Of a DNA stretch of 44,376 bases, positions 33,289-41,828 are shown in pieces. The notes under the pieces were generated by a model. The model made no database searches and had not been told where the DNA came from. It was given only the letters and a program-made list of their open reading frames with translations. This DNA comes from an uncultured Bacilli bacterium (lineage in GTDB: Bacteria; Bacillota_I; Bacilli_A; RF39; UBA660), in contig CALVVG010000004.1 in the NCBI GenBank assembly GCA_944363795.1, forward strand, positions 1 to 44,376, read 5' to 3'. The translations under genes and the position numbers were made by a program. Every line of letters begins with the position of its first letter. The stretch's first letter is position 1.

Positions 33289-35781
33289 ATGGACAATATA
33301 ATTAAAAGAATTGAAGATTTTTCTTTGGAAGAAATAATGGGTGATCGTTTTGCTAAATATGCAAAAGAAATTATTCAAGATCGTGCTATTCCAGATGTAA
33401 GAGATGGTTTAAAACCCGTTCAAAGACGTATTTTATATGCAATGTTTAAAGCTGGAAATACATGGGATAAAGGTTATTTAAAATGTGCCACAACTGTAGG
33501 GGATGTTTTAGGCAAGTATCATCCCCATGGTGATTCTTCAGTTTATGATGCCATGGTTAGAATGTCACAATGGTGGAAGCAAAATCATATTTTAGTTGAT
33601 ATTCATGGTAATAATGGATCGATGGATGGGGATCCACCAGCAGCCCATCGTTATACTGAAGCGAGACTTGCTAAAATTAGCGGCGAACTTTTAAAAGACT
33701 TAGATAAAAATACGGTTGCATGGGCACCAAATTTTGACGATCGACTTTTAGAACCAACTGTTTTACCCGCTAAATTTCCTAATCTTTTAGTAAATGGCGC
33801 TAATGGAATATCAGCTGGTTATGCTACAAATATTCCTCCCCATAATTTAGGAGAAATAATAGATGCTACTATCAAAAGAATAGACTCTTCAAATTGTAGT
33901 TTAGAGACTATCTTAGAAATTGTTAAAGGGCCAGATTTTCCAACCGGAGGTATTGCCCAGGGAAAGCAAGGAATAATTGATGCATTTAAAACTGGGCGAG
34001 GTAGAGTAATAGTTCAAAGTAAATATGAATTTAAAAAAGAAAAGGGAAAAGAACAAATAATTATTAGTGAGATTCCATTTGATGTAAATAAAGCTGCTTT
34101 AGTAACCAAAATAGAAAATATCAGAATTGATAAAAAAATTGAAGGCATAGCTGAAGTTCGTGATGAGACTGACCGAGAAGGTTTAAGAATAGTAATTGAT
34201 TTAAAAAATTGTGCAAATAAAGATTTAATAATAAAATATTTGTTAAAAAATACAGATTTACAAATATCGTATAATTACAATATAGTTGCCATTGTAAATC
34301 GTACTCCTAAAACTTTGGGATTATTAGAAGTAATAGATGCTTGTATTGCACATCAAAAAGAGGTTATTACGAAAAAAACAGAATTTGACTTAGCATATTA
34401 TAAGAAAAATTATCATATAGTAACTGGTTTAATAAAAGCGATATCTATTTTAGATGAAGTAATTACGACTATTAGAGCTAGTAAAAATAAAAGTGATGCT
34501 AAGGATAATTTAATAAAAAAATATGATTTTACAGCGGAACAAGCTGAGGCAATTGTAACATTACAATTATATCGTCTAACAAATACTGATATAGTTACTT
34601 TAGAAGAAGAGTGTGAAAAGTACCAAAAGTTAATTAATGAATGTGAAGAGATATTAAATAATGAAAATAAATTAAAAAATGTTATGAAAAGTGAATTGCG
34701 GGAAATAAAGAAGAATTATGCAATACCAAGAAAAACTGAAATAAAAGATGAAGTAGAAGATATTAAAGTTGATTTAAAAGAAATGATTCCTAATGAAAAA
34801 GTCGTAGTTGTAGTAACTAATGATGGATATGTTAAACGAGTTAGCATGAAAAGTTATAATGCAACAGATGAAGAAACTACATTAAAGCCTGGGGATTTTG
34901 TACGTAGTAAATATTTTGTTAGTACGCAAGATACTTTATTGTTATTTACTAATTTAGGTAATTATTTATATATTCCAATACATAAATTATCGGAATGTAA
35001 ATGGAAAGATTTAGGAAAACATATAAGTAATACCATTTTAATTAAAGAAGATGAAAAAATAATTGCTAGTATGATTTTAAAAGATAAAAATAAAAGTGTT
35101 GTTTTATTTACTAAAAATGGATTAGTAAAAAAAGTAATGCTAAAAGATTTTGAAGTTACAAGATATTCTAAACCAATGGTATCAATAAAATTGAAGGACA
35201 ATGATGAATTATTAAATGTGAGTATATGTAAAGAAGACGTTTTATTTGTTACTAACAATGGTTTATATTTACGTTTTAAATCATCTTTAATTCCAGTAGT
35301 TGGAGTAAAAGCAAGTGGAGTTAAGGGAATAAATATTAAAGATGATAAAGTAATATTTGCTAGTACAATTAGAGAAGATGATGAATATTTAAATATATTT
35401 ACTAACTTTAAAAGCGCCAAAAGGATTAAAATAACTGAACTAAATTTAATTACTAGAGCAAAAAAAGGAAATATGTTATTTAAAAAAGTAAAAACAAAGG
35501 ACTATAAATTATTATTTGCTTATTTAACAAGTAGTAAAGATATAAATCTATATCGTGTAGATAATACCATATATGAGATGAAAAATAGTGAAATACCAAT
35601 TATGGATTTAAATAGTACAGGTAGTATTGTTACAAAAGATAATGTTGATATTTGGGCATTAAAAGCCATAGATATTGATTTATTAAATAGAAACGAAAGT
35701 ATCGATAGTATTAAACCAGAAGTTAAAGAAAATAATGAACAATTGTCATTTGAAAATTTTTTAGAAGACTTTAAAATATAG
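33289..35781 (+). CDS. parC: DNA topoisomerase IV/gyrase subunit A type (ParC)
   Basis: This 830-residue type IIA topoisomerase cuts and rejoins DNA. The winged-helix/tower breakage-reunion domain carries the catalytic Tyr122 in [10 protein letters not shown]. The quinolone-determining region reads [10 protein letters not shown] with Ser83 and Asp87, the sensitive-type residues. The C-terminal beta-pinwheel repeats (residues ~500-800) lack a clear gyrase box, so ParC is favoured over GyrA. The partner ParE/GyrB gene is not in the window, which is unusual because parE-parC are often paired. GGTGAT precedes the ATG. It is followed by a terminator shared with the ylbD leader. Confidence 0.92.
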   Translation: MDNIIKRIEDFSLEEIMGDRFAKYAKEIIQDRAIPDVRDGLKPVQRRILYAMFKAGNTWDKGYLKCATTVGDVLGKYHPHGDSSVYDAMVRMSQWWKQNHILVDIHGNNGSMDGDPPAAHRYTEARLAKISGELLKDLDKNTVAWAPNFDDRLLEPTVLPAKFPNLLVNGANGISAGYATNIPPHNLGEIIDATIKRIDSSNCSLETILEIVKGPDFPTGGIAQGKQGIIDAFKTGRGRVIVQSKYEFKKEKGKEQIIISEIPFDVNKAALVTKIENIRIDKKIEGIAEVRDETDREGLRIVIDLKNCANKDLIIKYLLKNTDLQISYNYNIVAIVNRTPKTLGLLEVIDACIAHQKEVITKKTEFDLAYYKKNYHIVTGLIKAISILDEVITTIRASKNKSDAKDNLIKKYDFTAEQAEAIVTLQLYRLTNTDIVTLEEECEKYQKLINECEEILNNENKLKNVMKSELREIKKNYAIPRKTEIKDEVEDIKVDLKEMIPNEKVVVVVTNDGYVKRVSMKSYNATDEETTLKPGDFVRSKYFVSTQDTLLLFTNLGNYLYIPIHKLSECKWKDLGKHISNTILIKEDEKIIASMILKDKNKSVVLFTKNGLVKKVMLKDFEVTRYSKPMVSIKLKDNDELLNVSICKEDVLFVTNNGLYLRFKSSLIPVVGVKASGVKGINIKDDKVIFASTIREDDEYLNIFTNFKSAKRIKITELNLITRAKKGNMLFKKVKTKDYKLLFAYLTSSKDINLYRVDNTIYEMKNSEIPIMDLNSTGSIVTKDNVDIWALKAIDIDLLNRNESIDSIKPEVKENNEQLSFENFLEDFKI

Positions 35782-35787
35782 GATAAA

Positions 35788-35826
35788 ATTACTCATTAAG
35801 CATATTATTTAATGGGTGATTTTTTT
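35788..35826 (+). terminator. parC terminator containing the ylbD ribosome site
   Basis: ATTACTCATTAA (35788-35799) pairs with TTAATGGGTGAT (35809-35820), with two G-T pairs. Six T follow and then the ATG of ylbD at 35827. The GGGTGAT in the 3' arm is ylbD's ribosome site. Confidence 0.7.
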
Positions 35827-36192
35827 ATGAAAAATGAAGCATTTAAAAATTTTGTTAGAAGAAAACCTGAACTAATTAAGTTTGTCCAAAATGGTGAAAT
35901 GACATGGCAAAAATTTTATGAATTATATGATTTATATGGAGAAGATGAAAATATTTGGAATAAATACATTTTAAATGAAGATCGTAATAATGTTACAGAT
36001 AGTATTAGTAAAATAACTAATATGGTAAAAAATGTCGATGTTAATTCGATAAAAAGTCATATTAATACCGCTCAAAAAGCAATTGATTTTGTTCAAGATT
36101 TAACTAAAAAAACACCACCATCAAATATCACCAATAATTTAAGTAAAGGACCAGTTGCGCCACGTCCTCTCAATAAATTTTTTGAAGATTAA
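35827..36192 (+). CDS. YlbD-like spore coat protein
   Basis: This 121-residue protein matches the YlbD coat-protein pattern at its start: FKNFVRRKPELIKFVQNGEMTWQKFYELYDLYGEDE. The rest is a helical region (residues 55-100) and a Pro-rich end. In Bacillus YlbD is found in spores; its mechanism is unknown. The ATG at 35827 lies right after the T tract of the parC terminator. Its stop TAA overlaps the start ATG of the next gene by one base, as in the ylbD-ylbE pair of Bacillus. This supports the identification and a sporulation role. Confidence 0.78.
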   Translation: MKNEAFKNFVRRKPELIKFVQNGEMTWQKFYELYDLYGEDENIWNKYILNEDRNNVTDSISKITNMVKNVDVNSIKSHINTAQKAIDFVQDLTKKTPPSNITNNLSKGPVAPRPLNKFFED

Positions 36193-36413
36193 TGGAACTT
36201 TATTTACAAGTAAGTTTTAAAAATAATCCTAAAGAATATATGCATTTAAAAGAAAATTCATATTATTTTAAAGAATTAAATAGGGGTGTAATAGATTATA
36301 AAAAATTTGCAGATAATATGAAAATAAAGTATAAAGAAAGAGTTACAGATAAAATTAATAATGTAGTAGAAAATATTGATTTAATTAGTTCTGTTTTGAA
36401 TGTTTTAAAATAA
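36192..36413 (+). CDS. YlbE-like small protein
   Basis: This 73-residue protein resembles YlbE: a short N-terminal strand, a KENSYYFKELNRGVIDYKKF segment comparable to the W/Y-Y-R-x-L-x-R-x-P pattern, and a C-terminal helix ending in VLNVLK. Function is unknown. The start overlaps the ylbD stop by one base (TAATG), so translation is coupled. Conserved pairing with ylbD supports the call more than the sequence alone does. Confidence 0.7.
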   Translation: MELYLQVSFKNNPKEYMHLKENSYYFKELNRGVIDYKKFADNMKIKYKERVTDKINNVVENIDLISSVLNVLK

Positions 36414-36421
36414 AAATATTA

Positions 36422-36450
36422 TTGACTAAAAGTAGAAATTATAGTATTAT
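36422..36450 (+). promoter_or_regulatory. Sigma-A promoter of second prepilin gene
   Basis: TTGACT (36422-36427), 17 bases and TATTAT (36445-36450). Confidence 0.78.
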
Positions 36451-36477
36451 TTAATCATAGAGAGGTGCATATACCAA

Positions 36478-37014
36478 ATGAATAAAGATATAAGAAACGT
36501 TAGAGGTTTTACATTGGTTGAATTACTTGCAGTTATTGTGGTATTAGCAATTGTAATGTTGATTGCTGTTAATGCAGTTTTACCACAAATGGAAAAAGCA
36601 AGAAGACAATCTTTAGCGATTGAAGCCAATGCTGTGATTGATTCTGCCCAATTATATTTTATGAGTTCAGGTTTGACAGGTACAACTGGTTTTCCTGCTA
36701 ATGATGGTGGAACCAATTGTGTTGAAATAGACTATTTAATTAATAATGGTTATTCAGAACTAGATGTGGATGATTATGATGGAAAAGTTGTAGTTCAAAA
36801 AAAAGGTGAAATTTATTTATATTATGTATTTTTAAATAAGCAAAATACTTGGATGATTAGAGGTGCTGGTACAGATATTACTTTCGGTGGAACATATAGT
36901 GGTAGTAAAAATGAAAGTATAACTGAAGATGATGTGGATGATTATGATGCAGCTGTTGCCGGTGCGGATACAGATTTTGCAACATGTCCATCTACCTCAA
37001 CTACAACTGGATAA
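36478..37014 (+). CDS. Type IV prepilin-like protein (second)
   Basis: This 178-residue protein has a class III signal peptide ending in Gly before F-T-L-V-E-L. A hydrophobic helix (residues 11-34) and a conserved amphipathic extension (RRQSLAIEANAVIDSAQLYF) follow. The globular domain has a Cys pair (TNCVEI and FATCPS) and an unusual acidic DDVDDYDAA tail ending in Ser/Thr. It is a major-pilin-like subunit by length. No pilus machinery gene is in the window. The ribosome site AGAGGTG lies ten bases before the ATG. It has its own strong promoter and terminator, so it is made at high level independently of its neighbours. Confidence 0.85.
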   Translation: MNKDIRNVRGFTLVELLAVIVVLAIVMLIAVNAVLPQMEKARRQSLAIEANAVIDSAQLYFMSSGLTGTTGFPANDGGTNCVEIDYLINNGYSELDVDDYDGKVVVQKKGEIYLYYVFLNKQNTWMIRGAGTDITFGGTYSGSKNESITEDDVDDYDAAVAGADTDFATCPSTSTTTG

Positions 37015-37017
37015 TGA

Positions 37018-37048
37018 CAAACAGTTATAATACTGTTTGCTTTTTTTT
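37018..37048 (+). terminator. Prepilin terminator
   Basis: CAAACAGT (37018-37025) pairs perfectly with ACTGTTTG (37032-37039) around TATAAT, followed by C and eight T. Confidence 0.9.
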
Positions 37049-37065
37049 GTTTAAAAATGTATAAT
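37037..37065 (+). promoter_or_regulatory. nfo promoter overlapping the terminator
   Basis: TTGCTT (37037-37042), 17 bases including a T run and TATAAT (37060-37065). The -35 uses the 3' arm and T tail of the preceding terminator. Confidence 0.65.
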
Positions 37066-37080
37066 TTAATTGGTGATAAA

Positions 37081-37977
37081 ATGATTATTGGATCTCATGT
37101 CAGTTTTGGAGAAAAACAATTATTATCTTCAGCTCAATTGGCGATAAGTTATGGTGCAAATACTTTTATGTTTTATACTGGAGCACCACAAAATACAATC
37201 AGAAAAGAAATAGATGATCAATTAACACTAGAAGCAAAAAAATATATGATTGAAAATAATATTGATATTAAAAATGTGATTTGTCATGCTCCATATATAA
37301 TTAATTTAGCTAATAAAGAAAAAGCTGAATCTTGGAATTTTTCAATTTCTTTTTTAAAAAATGAAATTAATCGTATTACTAAAATGGGTATTAATTATAT
37401 TGTAGTTCACCCAGGTAATTCTTTAAATATAGATAGAATGACAGCTTTAGAAAATATAAGTGAAGCAATTAATAACATTATTGATGAAAATACGATACCC
37501 ATGATTTTATTAGAAACTATGGCAGGAAAAGGTACAGAATGTGGAATAAACATTTATGAATTAAAATATATATTAGAACATATTAATGAAAAATCTAAAG
37601 TAGGTATATGTTTAGATACTTGTCATTTAAATGACTCTGGTATTGATATTGCTAATTTTGATAGTTATCTAGAAGAATTTGATGAAGAAATAGGGCTTGA
37701 TAAAATAAAATGTATTCATATAAATGATAGTAAAAATCCTATTGGTTCACATAAAGATAGACATGCTAATTTAGGATATGGAACAATAGGTTTTACTAAT
37801 TTAATTAACGTTTTATATCATCCATTATTAAAAAAAGTTCCTAAAATATTAGAAACTCCTTGGGTTGGAAAATATCCTCCTTATAAATTAGAAATAGAAA
37901 TGATTAAAGAAAAAAGATTTAATCCAAATTTAGAAAAAGATCTTGAATTTTTATATGAAGATAAACAAACTTTTTAA
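37081..37977 (+). CDS. nfo: Endonuclease IV (AP endonuclease)
   Basis: This 298-residue enzyme repairs abasic sites and 3' blocks in DNA. Zinc ligands of the TIM barrel are visible in GSHVSF, CHAPYI, VVHPG, LETMAG, CLDTCHLNDSG, HINDSKNP-GSHKDRHANLGYG and LETPW. Length is typical (about 295). GGTGAT precedes the ATG at 37081. In Bacillus nfo (yqfS) has a small yqfT gene as neighbour; the small opposite-strand gene here may be a counterpart. Confidence 0.96.
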   Translation: MIIGSHVSFGEKQLLSSAQLAISYGANTFMFYTGAPQNTIRKEIDDQLTLEAKKYMIENNIDIKNVICHAPYIINLANKEKAESWNFSISFLKNEINRITKMGINYIVVHPGNSLNIDRMTALENISEAINNIIDENTIPMILLETMAGKGTECGINIYELKYILEHINEKSKVGICLDTCHLNDSGIDIANFDSYLEEFDEEIGLDKIKCIHINDSKNPIGSHKDRHANLGYGTIGFTNLINVLYHPLLKKVPKILETPWVGKYPPYKLEIEMIKEKRFNPNLEKDLEFLYEDKQTF

Positions 37978-37996
37978 AAATTTGTTTATCTTTTTT
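37960..37996. terminator. Bidirectional terminator after nfo
   Basis: GATAAACAAA (37960-37969) is a perfect match to TTTGTTTATC (37981-37990), followed by six T. It also closes the convergent small gene. Confidence 0.85.
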
Positions 37997-38255
37997 ATAG
38001 ATAATTTTTAAATTTACGATAATATTCTTCAAATATTTTGCTTACTTTTGTAAAATTTTCGGGACTATATTTATTTTTATAACGATTAATATCAAATGCA
38101 TTAGGGTTTTTTAATATATCTTGCCAATTCTTTTTTAAAAAAGTATAAGTAAAATCTAATTCTTCAGCACTTAAATAGGTATTTTTACTTTTAGCAAATT
38201 TATCTACATCTTCTTTTTTTAATATATTCATATATCTTTCGATAATATTAAACAT
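37995..38255 (-). CDS. Small hypothetical protein, possibly YqfT (DUF2624)-like
   Basis: This 86-residue protein is helical and basic. The N half (IERYMNILKKEDVDKFAKSKN) and the C half (FLKKNWQDILKNP, and IFEEYYRKFKNYL) look vaguely like DUF2624 proteins, which sit beside nfo in Bacillus. Similarity is weak, and the location next to nfo is the better argument. AAAGGTGATT precedes the ATG. Function is unknown. Confidence 0.6.
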   Translation of the reverse strand: MFNIIERYMNILKKEDVDKFAKSKNTYLSAEELDFTYTFLKKNWQDILKNPNAFDINRYKNKYSPENFTKVSKIFEEYYRKFKNYL

Positions 38256-38310
38256 TTAAATCACCTTTATTATATTGTATGTTTTTTTTATAAAAAGTAA
38301 TACTAATAAT

Positions 38311-40248
38311 ATGAAAAAGACATTATATGGAATCATAATAGTAATATTTTTAATATTAGGAATTAAAGTGTTTTTGGTAAAAAGTAATTCTACATATTAT
38401 AAAGAAAAGTTAGAAGAAAGAACTTTAGTGTATATTAATGGAGGTAGTGCTCCTAGAGGTAGAATATTAGATACTAATGGTAAAGTTTTAGTAGATAACA
38501 TAGGGGTTAAAACAATATATTATAATAAAGTAAAAGATATAACATATTCTGAAGAAGTAAAAATTGCTCAAACTTTAGCTAGTATAATTACGATTAAAGA
38601 AGGCTCTTTAGATAATTTAAAAGATTATTGGTTAATTTTAAACAATAATGGCCAAAATTTAATTAAAAATGCAGAATATAAATTATTAGAAGAAAGAAAA
38701 ATAGATAAAGAGTATTTAGAAAATTTAAAAAAAGAAAGAATTACTTCTGAAATGTTAGCAAAATTTACTGAAATTGATAAGAAAGCTGCTTATATATATA
38801 GTTTAATGAATGAGGGTTATATTTATAATAAAAAAGAAATATTGAAAAATGTATCAGAAGAAGAATTTGCTAAAGTAATAGAAACAAATATACCAGGTAT
38901 AACTGGAGAATTATCATGGGAAAGAATATATTTGTACGAAGATACTTTAAAAAACATTTTTGGCAAGATTGGAAATATTCCTAAAGAAAAAAAAGAAGAA
39001 TATTTAAATATGGGTTATGAATTAACAGATACTGTCGGACTTAGTTATTTAGAATTAGAATATGAAGAATATTTAAAGGGAAAAAAGGCTAAATATTTAG
39101 TTAATAATGATAATACTTTAACTTTAGTTGAAGAAGAACAAAAAGGAAATGATTTAGTTTTATCCATTGATATTGATATACAATTAAAGGTAGAAGAAAT
39201 TATTAAAGAAAAAATATTATTAGGAGATAAGTATCCTAATACCGAATATTACAAAGATTCTTATGCTTTAATAAGTGATCCTAATACAGGTAGTATTATT
39301 GCCATTGTTGGTTTAAGAAGAAATGATGACGATACTTGGAGTGATATTTCATTAAATGTTATCAATAAATCATTTACTATAGGTTCAGCTGTCAAAGGGG
39401 CAACAATAGCAGTTGGTTATAAATATAATCTAATAGACATGAATAAATATATTACTGATAGTTGTGTAAAGCTTTATTTAGTTCCACAAAAATGCAGTTT
39501 TAAAAGCTTAGGTAAAATAAATGATTTAAAAGCATTAGCTATGTCTTCCAATTATTATCAATATTTAATTGCTATAGGCATTACAGGAAATACTTATAAA
39601 CCTAATATGAAATTAAATGCAACGGAAGAACATTTTAATATTTATCGTAATATGTTAGCTAATTTTGGGTTAGGTGTTAAAACGGGTATCGATTTACCAG
39701 GAGAAACTATAGGTATTATTGGTAGTACTATTGCTGATGATTTACTTTTGAATTTGGCTATTGGACAATACGATACATATACGCCAATTGAAATATTACA
39801 ATATATTAATTCGTTAGCAACTGGTAATCGGACTAAGCTTTCTTTAATGAAAGAAATAAAAAATGAAAATAACATTATTTTAAAACAAAATCCTGAAGTA
39901 TTAAATAAAATAGATTTAGAAGATGTATATCTAAATAGAATTAGAGACGGTTTAAAATTAGTTTTAAGTGAAGGAACAGGAAGAATATATGTTGATAAAA
40001 ATATCAATGCAGCGGGAAAAACTGGTACAAGTGAATCTTTTTATGATTCAGATAATGATGGTAAAGTAGACGTAGCTACAATTACCTCAACTTTTGCTGG
40101 TTATTTTCCTTTTGATAATCCTAAATATAGTGTCGTAGTAATTACTCCTAACATATCACACAACAATGGTACGTCTGATACTATGTATTATGGTGCTAGT
40201 AAAATAACTAAAGATATCACAAATTATTTAAATGAGTTAAAAAAATAA
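38311..40248 (+). CDS. Class B penicillin-binding protein (transpeptidase)
   Basis: This 645-residue membrane-anchored transpeptidase cross-links peptidoglycan outside the cell. It has an N-terminal membrane segment (residues 5-25) and a dimerisation/pedestal domain with APRGRILDTNG. The transpeptidase domain has active Ser359 and Lys362 (SAVK), Ser412-Ser413-Asn414 and Lys570-Thr571-Gly572. Together these are a complete beta-lactam-binding set. It is probably a PBP2/elongation or SpoVD-like enzyme; no rodA/spoVE partner is near. The ATG at 38311 has no ribosome site, and a weak -10 lies close, so a leaderless message is possible. Confidence 0.92.
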   Translation: MKKTLYGIIIVIFLILGIKVFLVKSNSTYYKEKLEERTLVYINGGSAPRGRILDTNGKVLVDNIGVKTIYYNKVKDITYSEEVKIAQTLASIITIKEGSLDNLKDYWLILNNNGQNLIKNAEYKLLEERKIDKEYLENLKKERITSEMLAKFTEIDKKAAYIYSLMNEGYIYNKKEILKNVSEEEFAKVIETNIPGITGELSWERIYLYEDTLKNIFGKIGNIPKEKKEEYLNMGYELTDTVGLSYLELEYEEYLKGKKAKYLVNNDNTLTLVEEEQKGNDLVLSIDIDIQLKVEEIIKEKILLGDKYPNTEYYKDSYALISDPNTGSIIAIVGLRRNDDDTWSDISLNVINKSFTIGSAVKGATIAVGYKYNLIDMNKYITDSCVKLYLVPQKCSFKSLGKINDLKALAMSSNYYQYLIAIGITGNTYKPNMKLNATEEHFNIYRNMLANFGLGVKTGIDLPGETIGIIGSTIADDLLLNLAIGQYDTYTPIEILQYINSLATGNRTKLSLMKEIKNENNIILKQNPEVLNKIDLEDVYLNRIRDGLKLVLSEGTGRIYVDKNINAAGKTGTSESFYDSDNDGKVDVATITSTFAGYFPFDNPKYSVVVITPNISHNNGTSDTMYYGASKITKDITNYLNELKK

Positions 40249-40266
40249 AAATTTCAATTCCAATAA

Positions 40267-40296
40267 TTGATTTTTTTTTTTTTTTTTTTGTATAAT
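40267..40296 (+). promoter_or_regulatory. T-run promoter, candidate phase-variable switch (copy 2)
   Basis: TTGATT (40267-40272) and TATAAT (40291-40296) are separated by 18 bases. The spacer lies inside a run of 19 T (40271-40289). A short stem TCAATT/AATTGA ends at the -35, so the run may also be the terminator tail of the upstream PBP gene. The spacer is three bases shorter than in copy 1. Confidence 0.68.
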
Positions 40297-40317
40297 GGGA
40301 AAAATAGAGGTGTTGTC

Positions 40318-41475
40318 ATGAAAAAAATAGTAGTAGGAATAATATTAATTATTACAATAATTGGAATAGGAGCTTATAAATATATATTTAATAATAGAGA
40401 AGTAATACTTGATAAATCAAAAGAGCAGATTAAGAGTAATGACATTTTAACAATGATGTTAGAAACAGAAGCAGGTACTGGAATATATGAAGAAACTACA
40501 GCTAATGATTGGCCATCGGAAGGATATGTATTTAATGCAGAACTTTCTAAATGTGAAAATGGTGGAATAGTCACATTTAATGAAGAGACAAAAAAAATAA
40601 ATATGCAAACAAATATAAGTGATAAATGTTACGTTTATTTTGATATAGCTAATCAAACATTTGCTAATTATATTATTGAAAATGTATATACTGAAGACGG
40701 AGCAAATGGACTATATTATCATGATGGATTAGGAACATATACAAATGCTGATCAAGAGGCGGGAGATAACTCATATAGATATTCAGGGGCAGATCCAAAT
40801 AATTATGTTTGTTTTGGTAGTGAAGAGACAACATGCTCAGAGGACAATCTATATCGAATAATAGGACTATTTGATGATGATAATGATGAAATATATAATC
40901 TTAAATTAATAAAATCAACAAGATATGGAAGTTATGAACGGGATTCTGGAAATAGTAATACATGGAACGAAACAGAAAAACCAGATATACATACAACATT
41001 AAATACAACATATTGGAATACATTAAGTAGTGAATGGCAAAACTTGATAGATGCAACATACCAATGGCAAGTTGGTGGCATGGCATGGAATGGTACAAAT
41101 ACAGCAAAACTATATTATAATGTTGAAATAAAAAATCAAACCGGATATATAGAAACGATGAAAGTGGGATTAATGTATGTAAGTGATTATGGATATGCAG
41201 CCAGTCCGGAAAATTGGCAGACAGCATTATCAAATTATTCTAATACAACTAATACCAATAATAACTGGGTGTATTTAGGTGCAAATGAATGGACTATTTC
41301 ACGCAGATCGGACCTTCCAAACCCTGTGTTCTCCATATCGGATTCAGGCTCAATCTACGCCGAAGCCCTACGTTTTTTTGTGTGTATATATCGCCCATCG
41401 TTCTATCTCAATTCTGAAGTAAAACTTGTTAGCGGATCAGGTACATCAACAGATCCATATAGAATTTCCATTTAA
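40318..41475 (+). CDS. Surface-anchored lectin-like variable protein, type I anchor, GC-rich tip
   Basis: This 385-residue protein shares the leader, membrane anchor and type I module of the gene at 123 (TMMLETEAGTG, SKCENGG, DKCYVYFD). The shared C-terminal module follows: YYHDG, NYVCFGSE/TCSEDN, DDDNDE (calcium-type loop with the final Gly changed to Glu), VGGMAW and LMYVSDYGYAASPENW. From CGC at 41302 the composition rises to about half G+C (49 of 100 bases in 41301-41400). The tip differs from all other copies until YRPSFYL, after which the gene is AT-rich again. AGAGGTG precedes the ATG. It lies behind a T-run promoter. Confidence 0.78.
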   Translation: MKKIVVGIILIITIIGIGAYKYIFNNREVILDKSKEQIKSNDILTMMLETEAGTGIYEETTANDWPSEGYVFNAELSKCENGGIVTFNEETKKINMQTNISDKCYVYFDIANQTFANYIIENVYTEDGANGLYYHDGLGTYTNADQEAGDNSYRYSGADPNNYVCFGSEETTCSEDNLYRIIGLFDDDNDEIYNLKLIKSTRYGSYERDSGNSNTWNETEKPDIHTTLNTTYWNTLSSEWQNLIDATYQWQVGGMAWNGTNTAKLYYNVEIKNQTGYIETMKVGLMYVSDYGYAASPENWQTALSNYSNTTNTNNNWVYLGANEWTISRRSDLPNPVFSISDSGSIYAEALRFFVCIYRPSFYLNSEVKLVSGSGTSTDPYRISI

Positions 41476-41583
41476 TAAAGGTAAATAGTGTAATTTAATT
41501 ATAGAAAATACTTAATATATTTAATAGTTTATAGTAATTAAAATAAAAAAAATTATTAATAGGGGATATTTTAATGGTTTTAG

Positions 41584-41611
41584 TTGAAAAATATTAAAAT
41601 TTTGATATAAT
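41584..41611 (+). promoter_or_regulatory. Sigma-A promoter of rpmG
   Basis: TTGAAA (41584-41589), 16 bases and TATAAT (41606-41611). The preceding gap 41476-41583 contains no gene that I can see. Confidence 0.75.
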
Positions 41612-41643
41612 TATAGAGAACTTATCAGTAAGGAGGGAATTTT

Positions 41644-41808
41644 ATGGCAAAAAAAGAAAATCGTAGCGAAGTAACTATGAGATGTTCTGTTTGTGGTTTT
41701 GAATTACGCCCTGTTAGTAAAAATAAAAAAAATACTCCGGATCGTCTTGAATTAAATAGATACTGTCCAAAATGTAGAAAGACTGTTATTGCTAAAGAAA
41801 AAAAATAA
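41644..41808 (+). CDS. rpmG: 50S ribosomal protein L33
   Basis: This is a 54-residue ribosomal protein of the zinc-binding type: CSVC in the first half and CPKC in the second. The family signature KNTPDRLELNRYCPKC is clear. AAGGAGGG stands six bases before the ATG. It is slightly longer at the N terminus than the usual 49-residue form. It precedes efp by 20 bases and is probably co-transcribed with it. Confidence 0.93.
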   Translation: MAKKENRSEVTMRCSVCGFELRPVSKNKKNTPDRLELNRYCPKCRKTVIAKEKK

Positions 41809-41828
41809 TAAGAAAGTGAGAGAGTTTA

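Noticed and set aside
33532-33549. Quinolone resistance change in ParC
   Set aside because: The region reads HGDSSVYD with Ser83 and Asp87, the sensitive-type residues.
34962-35420. 152-codon minus-strand frame inside parC
   Set aside because: Antisense to the conserved ParC C-terminal domain, with no promoter or ribosome site.
123-41475. Complete DGR locus (reverse transcriptase plus template repeat) in this window
   Set aside because: No reverse transcriptase frame or A-rich GC-matched template copy is present; only target-like features are seen, so DGR remains a hypothesis.
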